Position numbers and translations under genes: made by a program. Below, one piece after another: positions 6,240 through 12,724 of a stretch of 12,724 bases of DNA. The stretch lies in assembly GCA_036477795.1 (NCBI GenBank), contig JAZGDL010000422.1:1-12724 (forward strand), written 5' to 3'. The notes beneath the pieces were generated by a model. That model saw only the letters and a list, made by a program, of their open reading frames with translations. It had not been told where the DNA came from and did no database searches. Each line of letters begins with the position of its first letter. Position 1 is the stretch's first letter. This DNA comes from JAZGDL01 sp036477795. Its GTDB lineage: Bacteria > Planctomycetota > Phycisphaerae > UBA1845.

Positions 6240-6500
6240 ATGACAGCCAAAGAGGTTTTGGCACTACAGCGAAAACAACCGTTCACCGGGTTGCGTATCC
6301 ACATTTCGGACGGGCAGGCGTACGAGGTCCTGCATCCCGAGATGATGATGGTCACGCGGACGTGCGTTTTCATTGCTCAACCGCCCGTCAAAGAAGGCGT
6401 TCCCATGCAGCACGTCTACTGCGACCCGGTGCACATCACGCGTATCGAACCGATCAACCGTCGCAAGAAGCCCGCCCGCACCAGACGACGCAAATCGTAA
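6240..6500 (+). CDS. Conserved small protein of unknown function, planctomycete type (86 aa)
   Basis: I recognise the type but not a function: planctomycete genomes often carry many copies of short proteins built as MTxxEVxxLxRxQPFxxLRIHxSDGxxYEVxHPEMMMV, then a beta-rich middle and a basic tail. Here QPFTGLRIHISDGQAYEV and HPEMMMVTRTCVFIA give that pattern, followed by DPVHITRIEPI. A strongly basic end (NRRKKPARTRRRKS) could bind nucleic acid, though this is a guess. There are no membrane segments or signal peptide. The start at 6240 lacks a ribosome site and sits at the expected transcription start of the upstream promoter. Longer readings of the frame overlap the nucleotidyltransferase gene and are unlikely. 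It is convergent with the xylanase gene. Confidence 0.7.
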   Translation: MTAKEVLALQRKQPFTGLRIHISDGQAYEVLHPEMMMVTRTCVFIAQPPVKEGVPMQHVYCDPVHITRIEPINRRKKPARTRRRKS

Positions 6501-6561
6501 CGGGCCCCCAGCGCCCCGCTCCGCCCTCTACTCTACCGTGCTCCGCGGTGAATCATTCGGA

Positions 6562-9500
6562 CTAGGGAGTCGTGGCCTCATCAGCCGATTGCTCCTGTAA
6601 GGCTAATTGCGCTTCTTCGAAGTCCCAGGACAGACCTCGCGGGCTACACGGGTCGGGGCAGATGCTCGAGTAGGGAGCGCCCGCGGCGGCGGCGACGATG
6701 ATGGTGACGTCGTCAAAATCCAGACTACGGTTGGGGAAGCAGGGGGCCAGATCGGCGCTCTCGAATCGTACGTCGGCGAAGTCGCCGTGGAAGGTATCGA
6801 CAACGAGGATTACATCATCGTCGTCGACGCGCCCGTCGTTGTTCACGTCGCCCCATTTCCACGTGGTGACCCGGGTGGGATCGGAACGATGCATCCCCGT
6901 ATCAACTTGAACGCTGTAGGTCGCCTCCGGGACGACGAGCTCGTTGCCGACCGAGATGGTGCCCCACTCAGCCGGAGTTCGGAACACCGGCTCAGGCACG
7001 AATGTGCCCTCCTCGTTGATGTACTTGAAGATGCACAACCATTCGTCGGACGTTACGTACAACGCCACCGGAATGTCGCCCGGCCTGGGAGTGACGGAGA
7101 AGTACCGCGACCCGACGGCCTCCACGGCGGGCGGCTGGAGCACGCAGGGCAGATAGTGGGGCGCCGATGACGGCCCGGTCCACGCACCGGCGAACTGCTG
7201 CCAGTCGTCACAATCGACGTCCCGGTCGCCGTCGACGTCGTAAGTGACGCAATTGGCCAGCACCGGGCCGACGTCCGTTCCCTTGTAGCAGGCCTGGAAA
7301 CCGAAAAAATCGATCTCGTCGACGTCGCCATCACCATCCACATCACCGAACTTGTGCAGGACCAGCACCAGGGGCTCGTCCGGCGTTCCGACACCGCCGG
7401 GGGCCAGGTAGGCAAGACTGATACGATCGCCGTTTGTAATTCGATACCAGCCGAAGAAGCCGCGGAGCGTCGCAATCCCCTCACCGGATGTGCGGGTGAT
7501 CTCGTTTGTTGACCACACCTCCTGCAGCAACTGGCCGTAACGCACGCCGGAAGCCTTGGGTCGCATTTGGATGTCCCAAAGGCCGCTGCCCGGCTGGAAG
7601 TGGCGACGATCGGTGAAGCCCCAGAAAGTCAACGACTCCAGCGCGGGATGACCGAAGGTCACGGTCATCACATCGTCGTAATACTCCGCCTGAAGCTCGT
7701 CGGTCCAGAACTCGCCGTCATGCGGGCCGCGTTTGACGGTCTCGGCTTCGGCGCCCAGACTGATCTCGGTCAGATTGAGCTCGATCCCCAGCCCAGCCAA
7801 TCGTTGGTAAGCCCGCCAGAACTCCTTGGGGGTGTACCACTCGCCGATGTTGGCATGAAGTTGGATGCCAACGCCGTCCAGCGGGGCTTGCCGGTCCAGA
7901 GCGTCCTTCATCCTCACGAAAAAGTTGTCACACATGTCCGGCACACCGACCAGTTCATACTCATTGACCAGCAGCTTGGCGGCGGGATCGGATTCGCGTG
8001 CCCAACCAAGCGCGTTTTCCAGGTGCGAAGGACCGGCCCAGAACTCCCACTGCAGGGCGTGCAACGGCTCGTTGACGACGTCATACTGGCTGACGGTTCC
8101 GGTGTATGTGGAGACAACGTTACGAACTCTGAATTCAAGCAGATCCATGGCGTTGTCCAGGTCGTCTTGGGTAAGCCACCTCGGCAGATCTTCAAAGTGC
8201 CCCCAAACCAGGTTGTGGCCCTTGACCTCCAGTCCCAATTCCCGGCTGAGGGCCAGGTAGGCGTCCATCTGCTCGAACAGGGGTTGGCCGCGGGCAGGCT
8301 CGAAATTACCCCAGCGAAGCACGTTCTCAGTGGTGACGAAGTTGAACATTTCGCTGGCGATCCGCCGGTAGATCTGCTCGATGGGCCACTCGGGGTGGTC
8401 CAGGTCGTAGCGAATCGCCGTGCCGAACTTGAAATGATGGCGAAACATGTCGAAGTGCACCTCTCGATCGCCGGCGGGTGCGCCGTCGGGCTCAATGAGG
8501 CGAATGTTAAAGTCGCCCTTGCGGTTGGCTTCGATATTGCGGCGGGCCAACGCCAGGACTTCCTGATCGGTCGCGGGAACCTCAGGTTCGCGCATGTATT
8601 CGGGCGGATTAATGCGCACCGGCCAATGCTCCCGCGGTGTGCCGGTGGGCACGGCGATTTCCAGGCAGTCGGCATATAGATTTCGGTCCTGCCCGGGCGC
8701 GGGCGGTTCGTCGTTGGTGAAGGCGAAACCGATTTGCGTCGGCCCCGCAGGGGCTGTGACGTCAAAGCTCTGGCGTTCCCAATTCTTCTGGGCCACCGTC
8801 GTAGCCACTTCGAACCGCTGATTCAAGGTGATCCCCATGATGGGCCAGCGACCGTTTGCAGGATCGCCGCGGGCGACGCTGGTCAGCCGAACGGAAGTTG
8901 CTTCGGGGTGAAACTTGACCCAGTCGGTGATGCGACCGGTTCTCCACATGATCCATCCCCGGTCCACATTGTCGCCGAAGGGCCGGGATACGAAGTCCTC
9001 AGCCTCGATAACCAGAACGGTCTCCCATTTGTCCTCCGGCTCAACGATGAGGATACTAACGTTGTCCAGCCCCCACGTTTCGGTTCCATCTTCCTCCAGC
9101 CCACGGGCGGCGAAATTCAGCACCAGCGTGTCGCCACCGTGGGCAAAAGTGTTGCTGAGGTGGTAGACGGAGTTCCATTCCAAGAGTTGGTCTTCCTGAA
9201 AGAACCGGTAGCCCAGCGAGCCCCTCTCGATGGAGCCGGTTTCGGCGGCATGACTGCCGATAGGGTATATTTTGGGATAGGCCTGGGTGAGATCAGGCCA
9301 GAATGCAAAGGTCGTCTCGAAGAGTGCTCGTTCGCCCTCATCGCCCAGACTCAAACTCCATATGTCGGGTCCCGCCCGGAGGCTGTTGCCGTCCCATGAA
9401 CCGACGATGTAAAGATCGAAAGTGACGGTGACGCTGCTGTGCCTGGGCACGTCCTCCAGCTTGAGGGTGACGGTATCGTTCAGAAAACGCCCTAAGAACC

Positions 9501-9909
9501 TGCGCTGGGCGGTGGGAGCGGTCTCGCGCTTCCTGTTTGACCAGATGTCCGGGAAGTCGATCTCAAAATCCTCATAGTATAGCAGGCGCTTGCCCTTGGC
9601 GACCGGTATGGGTCGGTCCTCTGCAGGCCCTTGCTCCTGGTCTGCTGATTCTTCCTGGTCTGCTGACTCTTCCTGGTCTGCTGACTCTTCCTGGCCTGCT
9701 GATTCTTCCTGGCCTGATGACTCTTCCCGATCGGTCGGCCCGTCGTCGATTTGACTCGCCTCGCCATCGGTTTGCTCGTTTCGGTCGAGCAGCAAGATGT
9801 TGTCACAGCCGCCCGTCCCCCAGCAAACCAGAAGCGACAAGAGCACAGCGAGACACGAACCATCCGCCGGCGTCCGTGCTCCGCGTTTCCAATAGTCAAC
9901 AACCATCAT
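6562..9909 (-). CDS. Multidomain GH10 endo-1,4-beta-xylanase lipoprotein with CBMs and dockerin-like EF-hand repeats
   Basis: This 1115-residue exported enzyme should cut beta-1,4-xylan at the cell surface. The N-terminus has a hydrophobic core (AVLLSLLVCWGTGGC) with Cys35 as a likely though non-canonical lipidation site, then an acidic Glu/Ser/Gln/Asp repeat linker (about 60-95). Residues 110-288 form a beta-sandwich ending WGLDNVSILI. Residues 298-418 resemble Ca-dependent xylan-binding modules (IEAEDF, AFTNDEPPAPGQDRNLYAD; CBM60/CBM36-like). The GH10 domain (about 445-795) has GHNLVWGHFEDLPRWL, the acid/base Glu614 in YDVVNEP and the nucleophile Glu715 in LNLTEIS. Two EF-hand/dockerin-like loops follow (about 854-905), then a beta module and a second EF-hand pair in a planctomycete-specific C-terminal domain (about 1018-1088). 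The start at 9909 has AGGGTG seven bases upstream and is preceded by a candidate promoter. Confidence 0.93.
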   Translation of the reverse strand: MMVVDYWKRGARTPADGSCLAVLLSLLVCWGTGGCDNILLLDRNEQTDGEASQIDDGPTDREESSGQEESAGQEESADQEESADQEESADQEQGPAEDRPIPVAKGKRLLYYEDFEIDFPDIWSNRKRETAPTAQRRFLGRFLNDTVTLKLEDVPRHSSVTVTFDLYIVGSWDGNSLRAGPDIWSLSLGDEGERALFETTFAFWPDLTQAYPKIYPIGSHAAETGSIERGSLGYRFFQEDQLLEWNSVYHLSNTFAHGGDTLVLNFAARGLEEDGTETWGLDNVSILIVEPEDKWETVLVIEAEDFVSRPFGDNVDRGWIMWRTGRITDWVKFHPEATSVRLTSVARGDPANGRWPIMGITLNQRFEVATTVAQKNWERQSFDVTAPAGPTQIGFAFTNDEPPAPGQDRNLYADCLEIAVPTGTPREHWPVRINPPEYMREPEVPATDQEVLALARRNIEANRKGDFNIRLIEPDGAPAGDREVHFDMFRHHFKFGTAIRYDLDHPEWPIEQIYRRIASEMFNFVTTENVLRWGNFEPARGQPLFEQMDAYLALSRELGLEVKGHNLVWGHFEDLPRWLTQDDLDNAMDLLEFRVRNVVSTYTGTVSQYDVVNEPLHALQWEFWAGPSHLENALGWARESDPAAKLLVNEYELVGVPDMCDNFFVRMKDALDRQAPLDGVGIQLHANIGEWYTPKEFWRAYQRLAGLGIELNLTEISLGAEAETVKRGPHDGEFWTDELQAEYYDDVMTVTFGHPALESLTFWGFTDRRHFQPGSGLWDIQMRPKASGVRYGQLLQEVWSTNEITRTSGEGIATLRGFFGWYRITNGDRISLAYLAPGGVGTPDEPLVLVLHKFGDVDGDGDVDEIDFFGFQACYKGTDVGPVLANCVTYDVDGDRDVDCDDWQQFAGAWTGPSSAPHYLPCVLQPPAVEAVGSRYFSVTPRPGDIPVALYVTSDEWLCIFKYINEEGTFVPEPVFRTPAEWGTISVGNELVVPEATYSVQVDTGMHRSDPTRVTTWKWGDVNNDGRVDDDDVILVVDTFHGDFADVRFESADLAPCFPNRSLDFDDVTIIVAAAAGAPYSSICPDPCSPRGLSWDFEEAQLALQEQSADEATTP
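9641..9730. repeat. Five 18-bp tandem repeats coding the xylanase linker
   Basis: Five near-identical 18-base units (9641, 9659, 9677, 9695, 9713) of the type TCTGCTGAYTCTTCCTGG, read on the plus strand, encode repeats of EESADQ on the minus strand. The low divergence between units indicates recent expansion. The length of this linker, which lies just after the lipidation site, is likely to vary between strains. Confidence 0.9.
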
Positions 9910-9943
9910 GTTTGATCACCCTGGCAACAGCCGACTGTTCTGC

Positions 9944-9972
9944 ATTGTATGCAGGTAAGCTGGTGCTGTCTG
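9944..9972 (-). promoter_or_regulatory. Candidate promoter of the xylanase gene
   Basis: On the minus strand CAGACA (9972-9967) and TACAAT (9949-9944) are 17 bases apart, matching the consensus at four and five of six positions. Transcription would start near 9937, about 28 bases ahead of the ATG at 9909. The -10 box lies inside the palindrome at 9940-9954, which could be an operator for substrate-dependent control. Confidence 0.4.
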
Positions 9973-10151
9973 AAGAAGCCATGCCCCGAGGGTCGGATGC
10001 CGCAATTAGAAATAACGGAGTCTGCAAGGGCGATAATCTCTGTCGGTGCAGGCAATTCCGGCTCGCCCCCTGTCACCGCCGAGCGCAGGATTATAGCACA
10101 GGACACGCAAAACGGCAAACATCCGCTCGCCGTTAGGGGATATAGCGTCAT

Positions 10152-10206
10152 CCGGTGGCGGCGCTACGCTTGCCACCGGCTACTCCAGAGCAGGCCTTCA
10201 GCCTGC
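10152..10206. repeat. Two hairpin repeats of the planctomycete intergenic type
   Basis: CCGGTGGC (10152-10159) pairs perfectly with GCCACCGG (10172-10179) around a 12-base loop, and GCAGGC (10190-10195) pairs with GCCTGC (10201-10206) around CTTCA. These differ in sequence from the GAAnGGATTC hairpins elsewhere in the window, but they share the plan of tandem short stem-loops in an intergenic gap. No T-run follows. Confidence 0.6.
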
Positions 10207-10385
10207 AACCACAGCCGCCGATTCCGTCACGAACCCCGTGCCACCCGGAGAATTCAAGCGTGGTGGTACACGAGCATGAGAGTGCTACAATGGTAGACAA
10301 GCCTCGGCAGCGGTGCCAAACGGTGGTTCGACGACCACGCGGACTGTTATCCGTGGGCTGGGGGCGGCTTCGGGGCAAAGATGCC

Positions 10386-11096
10386 ATGCTTATCAATCGA
10401 GCGCTGCAATATAGCCCCGGGAGCGTGGTCTGCGGCTCGATTCCGGACTTGTTTGTGTTGTTCGCGGTCTTGGGAGTGCTGGTGGCGGGGGGGTGCATAC
10501 GGCGGACCACTGATAACGGGTCTGATAACGGGTCTGATAACGGGCCTGAAAACGGGTCTGAAAACGTGCCTGATGGCGGGTCTGATAACGGTTCTGGTGA
10601 CGGGCCTGATAACGGGTCTGATAACAGCGGCTTCCAAGAAGGTCGCTACGCAGGGCCCGGATCCTGCTTTCGGTTCTTTGAGGCTCCCAATCGCGCCCCG
10701 GTCGTCGATGTTGTCGATGCCCGTTTTGAGTTGGAGATCAATGCCGATGGTTCGCCGGTCCGGGACGGTGTCGAGATCGAGGCAGGAACCGAGATCGGCT
10801 TTACAGCGGGAGTCTTTGAGATCAAGCGCACCGTGCTGGATGTGGCAGTGACGGGTGGGAGCATTTTGATTGGTTTTGCCGCTAGGGCTGCGATCGACGA
10901 AGGCGACGACTCAATCCTGGAGCTTAGCGGGACTTCGACCGACTTCTTCGAGTCTCAGGAGGATGGTGGCCTGACGGTCTCTACCGCAGTGAACCTGACC
11001 GCCGTCGACCCGGAACGCGGCTTCGTGCAGCTCGCATTTGACTGTGAGGCGGAGCTGTCCATGGTCGAAACGGTCGAGGAGTCGGTCGGTCCCTGA
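10386..11096 (+). CDS. Lipoprotein of unknown function with (DNGS)n linker
   Basis: From ATG 10386 the product is 236 residues. A signal peptide (LFVLFAVLGVLVAGGC) ends in a lipobox-like AGGC with Cys37 as the likely lipidated residue. Next comes a linker of about 40 residues made of DNGS, DNGP and ENGS repeats. The mature domain starts around FQEGRYAGPGSCFRFFEAP and is predicted to be beta-rich (VEIEAGTEIGFTAGVFEI, VQLAFDCEAEL) with two Cys that might pair. I do not recognise the domain. The ribosome site is weak (a G-rich stretch about 11 bases upstream), and an in-frame ATG at 10290 would give a longer N-terminus. The gene is divergent from the xylanase, 476 bases away, and a partner role in polysaccharide handling is possible but unproven. 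Confidence 0.7.
   Translation: MLINRALQYSPGSVVCGSIPDLFVLFAVLGVLVAGGCIRRTTDNGSDNGSDNGPENGSENVPDGGSDNGSGDGPDNGSDNSGFQEGRYAGPGSCFRFFEAPNRAPVVDVVDARFELEINADGSPVRDGVEIEAGTEIGFTAGVFEIKRTVLDVAVTGGSILIGFAARAAIDEGDDSILELSGTSTDFFESQEDGGLTVSTAVNLTAVDPERGFVQLAFDCEAELSMVETVEESVGP
10511..10630. repeat. 12-bp tandem repeats coding the DNGS linker
   Basis: Ten 12-base units of the type TGATAACGGGTC run head to tail, the last degenerate. They keep the reading frame and encode Asp-Asn-Gly-Ser with Pro, Glu and Gly variants. Such repeats are prone to slippage, so the linker length probably varies among relatives. Confidence 0.9.
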
Positions 11097-11100
11097 AGTA

Positions 11101-11119
11101 TGGTCCGCGCTGCGGACCA
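11101..11119. repeat. Perfect 8-bp hairpin between the lipoprotein and FkbM genes
   Basis: TGGTCCGC-GCT-GCGGACCA is a perfect stem-loop five bases after the lipoprotein stop codon. No T-run follows on the plus strand, so it is not a standard intrinsic terminator; it may protect the 3' end of the mRNA or be another intergenic repeat. It falls on top of the first possible ATG of the next gene (11100), which argues that translation starts further down. Confidence 0.65.
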
Positions 11120-11147
11120 CAAACGCTGTCCGGGAGTCGAGAGGATC

Positions 11148-11930
11148 ATGCTGCGGCGTTTCGTTTCACGTCACCGGCGGACGAGATTGGCACGGGCGGT
11201 GGCAGGTCTATGCCGCAGCATCCTCAACGCCTACGACAACCTGAATTACGACCACGATACCAACGGCGAACGCTTCGTGCTGGAGGCCCTTCGGGGCCGG
11301 CCGTTGAGCTGCCTGTTTGACGTCGGGGCCAACGTCGGGCAGTGGACCATGATGGCCCGGAACATCTTTCCCCATTCCGAGATCCACTGCTTTGAGGTCA
11401 TGCCGCCTACCGTGGAGAAGCTGCGCAAACACGTCGAGGAGGATGGAAAGATCACCGTCAACTCGTGCGGCCTGTCTGATGGGAACGGCAGCATCGCTCT
11501 GCGTTGCTTTTCCGGCAATGACGCTCTGACAACCTCCACAGATTACCCGCACGACCTGCCGGTCAGCGAAGCCCGCGGTGAGGTGATAACGGGCGATGGG
11601 TACGTGCAGCGGAAGGGAATCAAACACATCGACTTTATCAAGATCGATGTGGAAGGGATGGAGCATCAGGTGTTGGCCGGCTTGACCGAGACGCTGGCCG
11701 CGGGAAAAGTCGACATGGTCCAGTTCGAGTACGGGCGGGTGAACATCATCACCAAGTTCCTGCTGCGGGATTTTTACGCGTTCTTCGATCGCCACGGGTT
11801 TGCGGTGGGCAAGATTTATCCGGACCACGTCGCCGTGGGCGATTATTCCCTGGAGGATGAGGACTTTGGGGGCCCGAACTATCTGGCGGTGCGGCGGGCC
11901 CGTGGCGATCTTGTCCGGTTGGTGAGCTAG
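11148..11930 (+). CDS. FkbM family SAM-dependent methyltransferase
   Basis: From ATG 11148 the protein has 260 residues, a usual FkbM length. The SAM-binding motif I is LFDVGANVGQWT (56-67), followed by an acidic residue at the end of the second strand (CFEVMPP). The FkbM signature IDFIKIDVEGMEHQVLAGL is at 161-179, with VQFEYGRVN after it. FkbM enzymes O-methylate sugars, lipids or polyketides; together with Gmd next door, a glycan substrate is the best guess. The ATG at 11100 in the same frame sits inside a hairpin, so I prefer 11148, although its GAGG is only three bases away. There is no signal peptide, so it should be cytoplasmic. It converges on the gmd gene. Confidence 0.88.
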   Translation: MLRRFVSRHRRTRLARAVAGLCRSILNAYDNLNYDHDTNGERFVLEALRGRPLSCLFDVGANVGQWTMMARNIFPHSEIHCFEVMPPTVEKLRKHVEEDGKITVNSCGLSDGNGSIALRCFSGNDALTTSTDYPHDLPVSEARGEVITGDGYVQRKGIKHIDFIKIDVEGMEHQVLAGLTETLAAGKVDMVQFEYGRVNIITKFLLRDFYAFFDRHGFAVGKIYPDHVAVGDYSLEDEDFGGPNYLAVRRARGDLVRLVS

Positions 11931-11980
11931 TGCTCCCCTGCGGGTCGCCGCTAAACGTGCCGCGCTGGGCGATGTAACCC

Positions 11981-12033
11981 ATCATTCGAGGCGTGACGGA
12001 GCACTAGGTGGATTTCGCGGTGGTTCCGTCGGG
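11981..12033. repeat. 53-bp direct repeat, copy 1 (detached duplicate of the gmd 3' end)
   Basis: This copy differs from copy 2 (12139-12191) by one base (C at 11987, T at 12145). On the minus strand it still encodes the last residues of Gmd, PDGTTAKST and the TAG stop, but nothing upstream of it is gmd. It is separated from the intact gene end by the hairpin array at 12041-12128. Confidence 0.9.
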
Positions 12034-12040
12034 ACGCTGG

Positions 12041-12128
12041 ACCGAGAATCCCTTCTCGGTCCCCCGTCGCGGCAGGCCACGGGAAGGGATTCCCGTAGCG
12101 GATGGGTGCGAGAAAGGATTCTCGCACC
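12041..12128. repeat. Hairpin repeat array between the 53-bp repeats
   Basis: Three perfect stem-loops with four-base loops occur here: ACCGAGAA-TCCC-TTCTCGGT (12041-12060), ACGGGAA-GGGA-TTCCCGT (12079-12096) and GGTGCGAGAA-AGGA-TTCTCGCACC (12105-12128). The first and third have their counterparts at 1229-1246 and 1257-1280. Where the stems differ, both arms change together. The array lies between convergent genes and may also stop or stabilise transcripts from either side. Confidence 0.8.
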
Positions 12129-12138
12129 AGCACCACCT

Positions 12139-12191
12139 ATCATTTGAGGCGTGACGGAGCACTAGGTGGATTTCGCGGTGGTTCCGTCGGG
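12139..12191. repeat. 53-bp direct repeat, copy 2 (spans the gmd stop codon)
   Basis: This is the in-place copy. It covers the last nine codons of the gmd reading frame, its stop (12164-12162) and about 23 bases downstream. The offset from copy 1 is 158 bases. Confidence 0.9.
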
Positions 12192-12724
12192 GTGTTCGGC
12201 GTTGATCTGATCGACGTCGTGCCGGACCATGATGTCGACCAACTCCTCGAAGGTGGTCGCGGGCGTCCAGTCGAGCTTCTCTTTGGCTTTGGCGGGGTCG
12301 CCTTGCAGGACGTTGGGCTCGCGCGGCCGGGTCAGGCTGGAGTCGTAGGTGATGTATTGCCGGTGGTCCAGTCCGGCTGATTGAAACGCCAACTCAGCAA
12401 ACTCCTGCACTGAATGTGTCACGCCGGTGGCGATGACGTAATCAACGGGTTCATCCTGCTGCAGCATGAGCCACATGGCTTCGACGTACTCCGCCGCGTA
12501 GCCCCAATCCCTCTTGGCCTGCAGGTTGCCGAGTTGAAGGGAGTCCTGTTTACCGGCGGCGATTGCGGCCACCGCCTTGGTGATCTTTCGCGTGACGAAC
12601 TCCTCACCGCGTCGCGGAGATTCATGGTTAAACAGAATGCCGGCGCACGCGAACATGCCGTAACCCTCACGGTAAATAGAAACCAGATGGTGGGCGGCAA
12701 GTTTTGCGACGGCATAGGGACTCT
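12162..12724 (-). CDS. gmd: GDP-mannose 4,6-dehydratase, C-terminal part (cut by window edge)
   Basis: This open frame enters from the right edge and supplies the last 186 residues of a protein that is normally 320-370 long. It begins at SPYAVAKLAAHH, the YxxxK catalytic pair of extended short-chain dehydrogenases. It continues with the Gmd-typical GILFNHESPRRGEEFVTRKI, LGNLQAKRDWGYAAEYVEAM and the VTHSVQEFAELAF segment. The enzyme converts GDP-mannose to GDP-4-keto-6-deoxymannose, the branch point to GDP-fucose, GDP-rhamnose and GDP-perosamine, in the cytoplasm. The C-terminal residues DGTTAKST lie in a duplicated 53-base segment, so the gene end was touched by a rearrangement but remains in frame. 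Its convergent neighbour is an FkbM methyltransferase, and the two may belong to a glycan locus. Confidence 0.94.
   Translation of the reverse strand, partial: SPYAVAKLAAHHLVSIYREGYGMFACAGILFNHESPRRGEEFVTRKITKAVAAIAAGKQDSLQLGNLQAKRDWGYAAEYVEAMWLMLQQDEPVDYVIATGVTHSVQEFAELAFQSAGLDHRQYITYDSSLTRPREPNVLQGDPAKAKEKLDWTPATTFEELVDIMVRHDVDQINAEHPDGTTAKST

Larger units (their letters stand above)
9910..10385. other. Divergent intergenic region between the xylanase and the (DNGS)n lipoprotein
   Basis: This 476-base gap contains the candidate xylanase promoter (9972-9944), a perfect palindrome CTGCAT-TGT-ATGCAG over its -10 box (9940-9954), and two hairpin repeats (10152-10206). An ATG at 10290 in the frame of the next gene would lengthen that lipoprotein by 32 residues. 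No RNA gene is recognisable, and I found no convincing promoter for the plus-strand gene. Confidence 0.55.

Noticed and set aside
7567..8679. 370-codon plus-strand frame inside the xylanase gene
   Set aside because: It lies opposite the GH10 catalytic domain, whose motifs are unambiguous; no ribosome site or family features are seen.
10511..10630. Possible CRISPR-like array
   Set aside because: The units are contiguous 12-mers without spacers and keep an open reading frame; this is a coding tandem repeat.
11981..12191. Insertion sequence with target-site duplication
   Set aside because: The 105 bases between the 53-bp repeats encode no transposase, and the duplication is far longer than normal target duplications.

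Overview
The window reads as a GC-rich chromosomal segment from a planctomycete, most likely in or near the Phycisphaerae, and probably from an environmental genome. The strongest pointer is the large xylanase. It ends in dockerin-like EF-hand repeats (GDVDGDGDVD, GDVNNDGRVDDDD) and a terminal module of the W-x-WGDVNxDG...ADLxP...DFDDV type that recurs in secreted planctomycetal proteins. Two lipoproteins with low-complexity acidic linkers, a small 86-aa conserved protein of a kind common in this phylum, and many short hairpin repeats between genes fit the same picture.

Layout. 1-1129 (minus): the start of a DUF3179-type membrane-anchored protein, cut by the window edge, a leader-like intergenic region with a clear intrinsic terminator, and a YjbQ/UPF0047 protein. 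1206-1280: a cluster of hairpin repeats. 1306-1961 (minus): queF (queuosine biosynthesis), preceded by a tiny two-helix membrane protein interrupted by one in-frame TGA. 1997-2073: a divergent promoter region with a perfect palindrome. 2171-6091 (plus): an exported trypsin-like/HtrA-type serine protease with a long C-terminal region, a TSUP (TauE/SafE) membrane transporter, and an overlapping HEPN-nucleotidyltransferase pair. 6240-6500 (plus): the 86-aa protein, apparently leaderless. 6562-9909 (minus): a multidomain GH10 xylanase lipoprotein. 10386-11096 (plus): a lipoprotein of unknown function with a (DNGS)n linker. 11148-11930 (plus): an FkbM methyltransferase. 12162-12724 (minus): the C-terminal part of GDP-mannose 4,6-dehydratase, convergent with FkbM.

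How the genes relate. The xylanase is an outer-surface polysaccharide-degrading enzyme with its own carbohydrate-binding modules. FkbM and Gmd point to the edge of a glycan or exopolysaccharide locus (GDP-deoxyhexose formation and sugar methylation). The protease and TSUP transporter may be co-transcribed, with the HEPN-MNT pair close behind. The remaining genes look like ordinary housekeeping or solitary genes.

Points most worth a second look: the in-frame TGA in the small membrane protein (selenocysteine or other recoding versus a nonsense mutation); a family of paired hairpins with compensatory base changes found at both ends of the window; and a 53-bp duplication of the gmd 3' end on either side of one such hairpin array.
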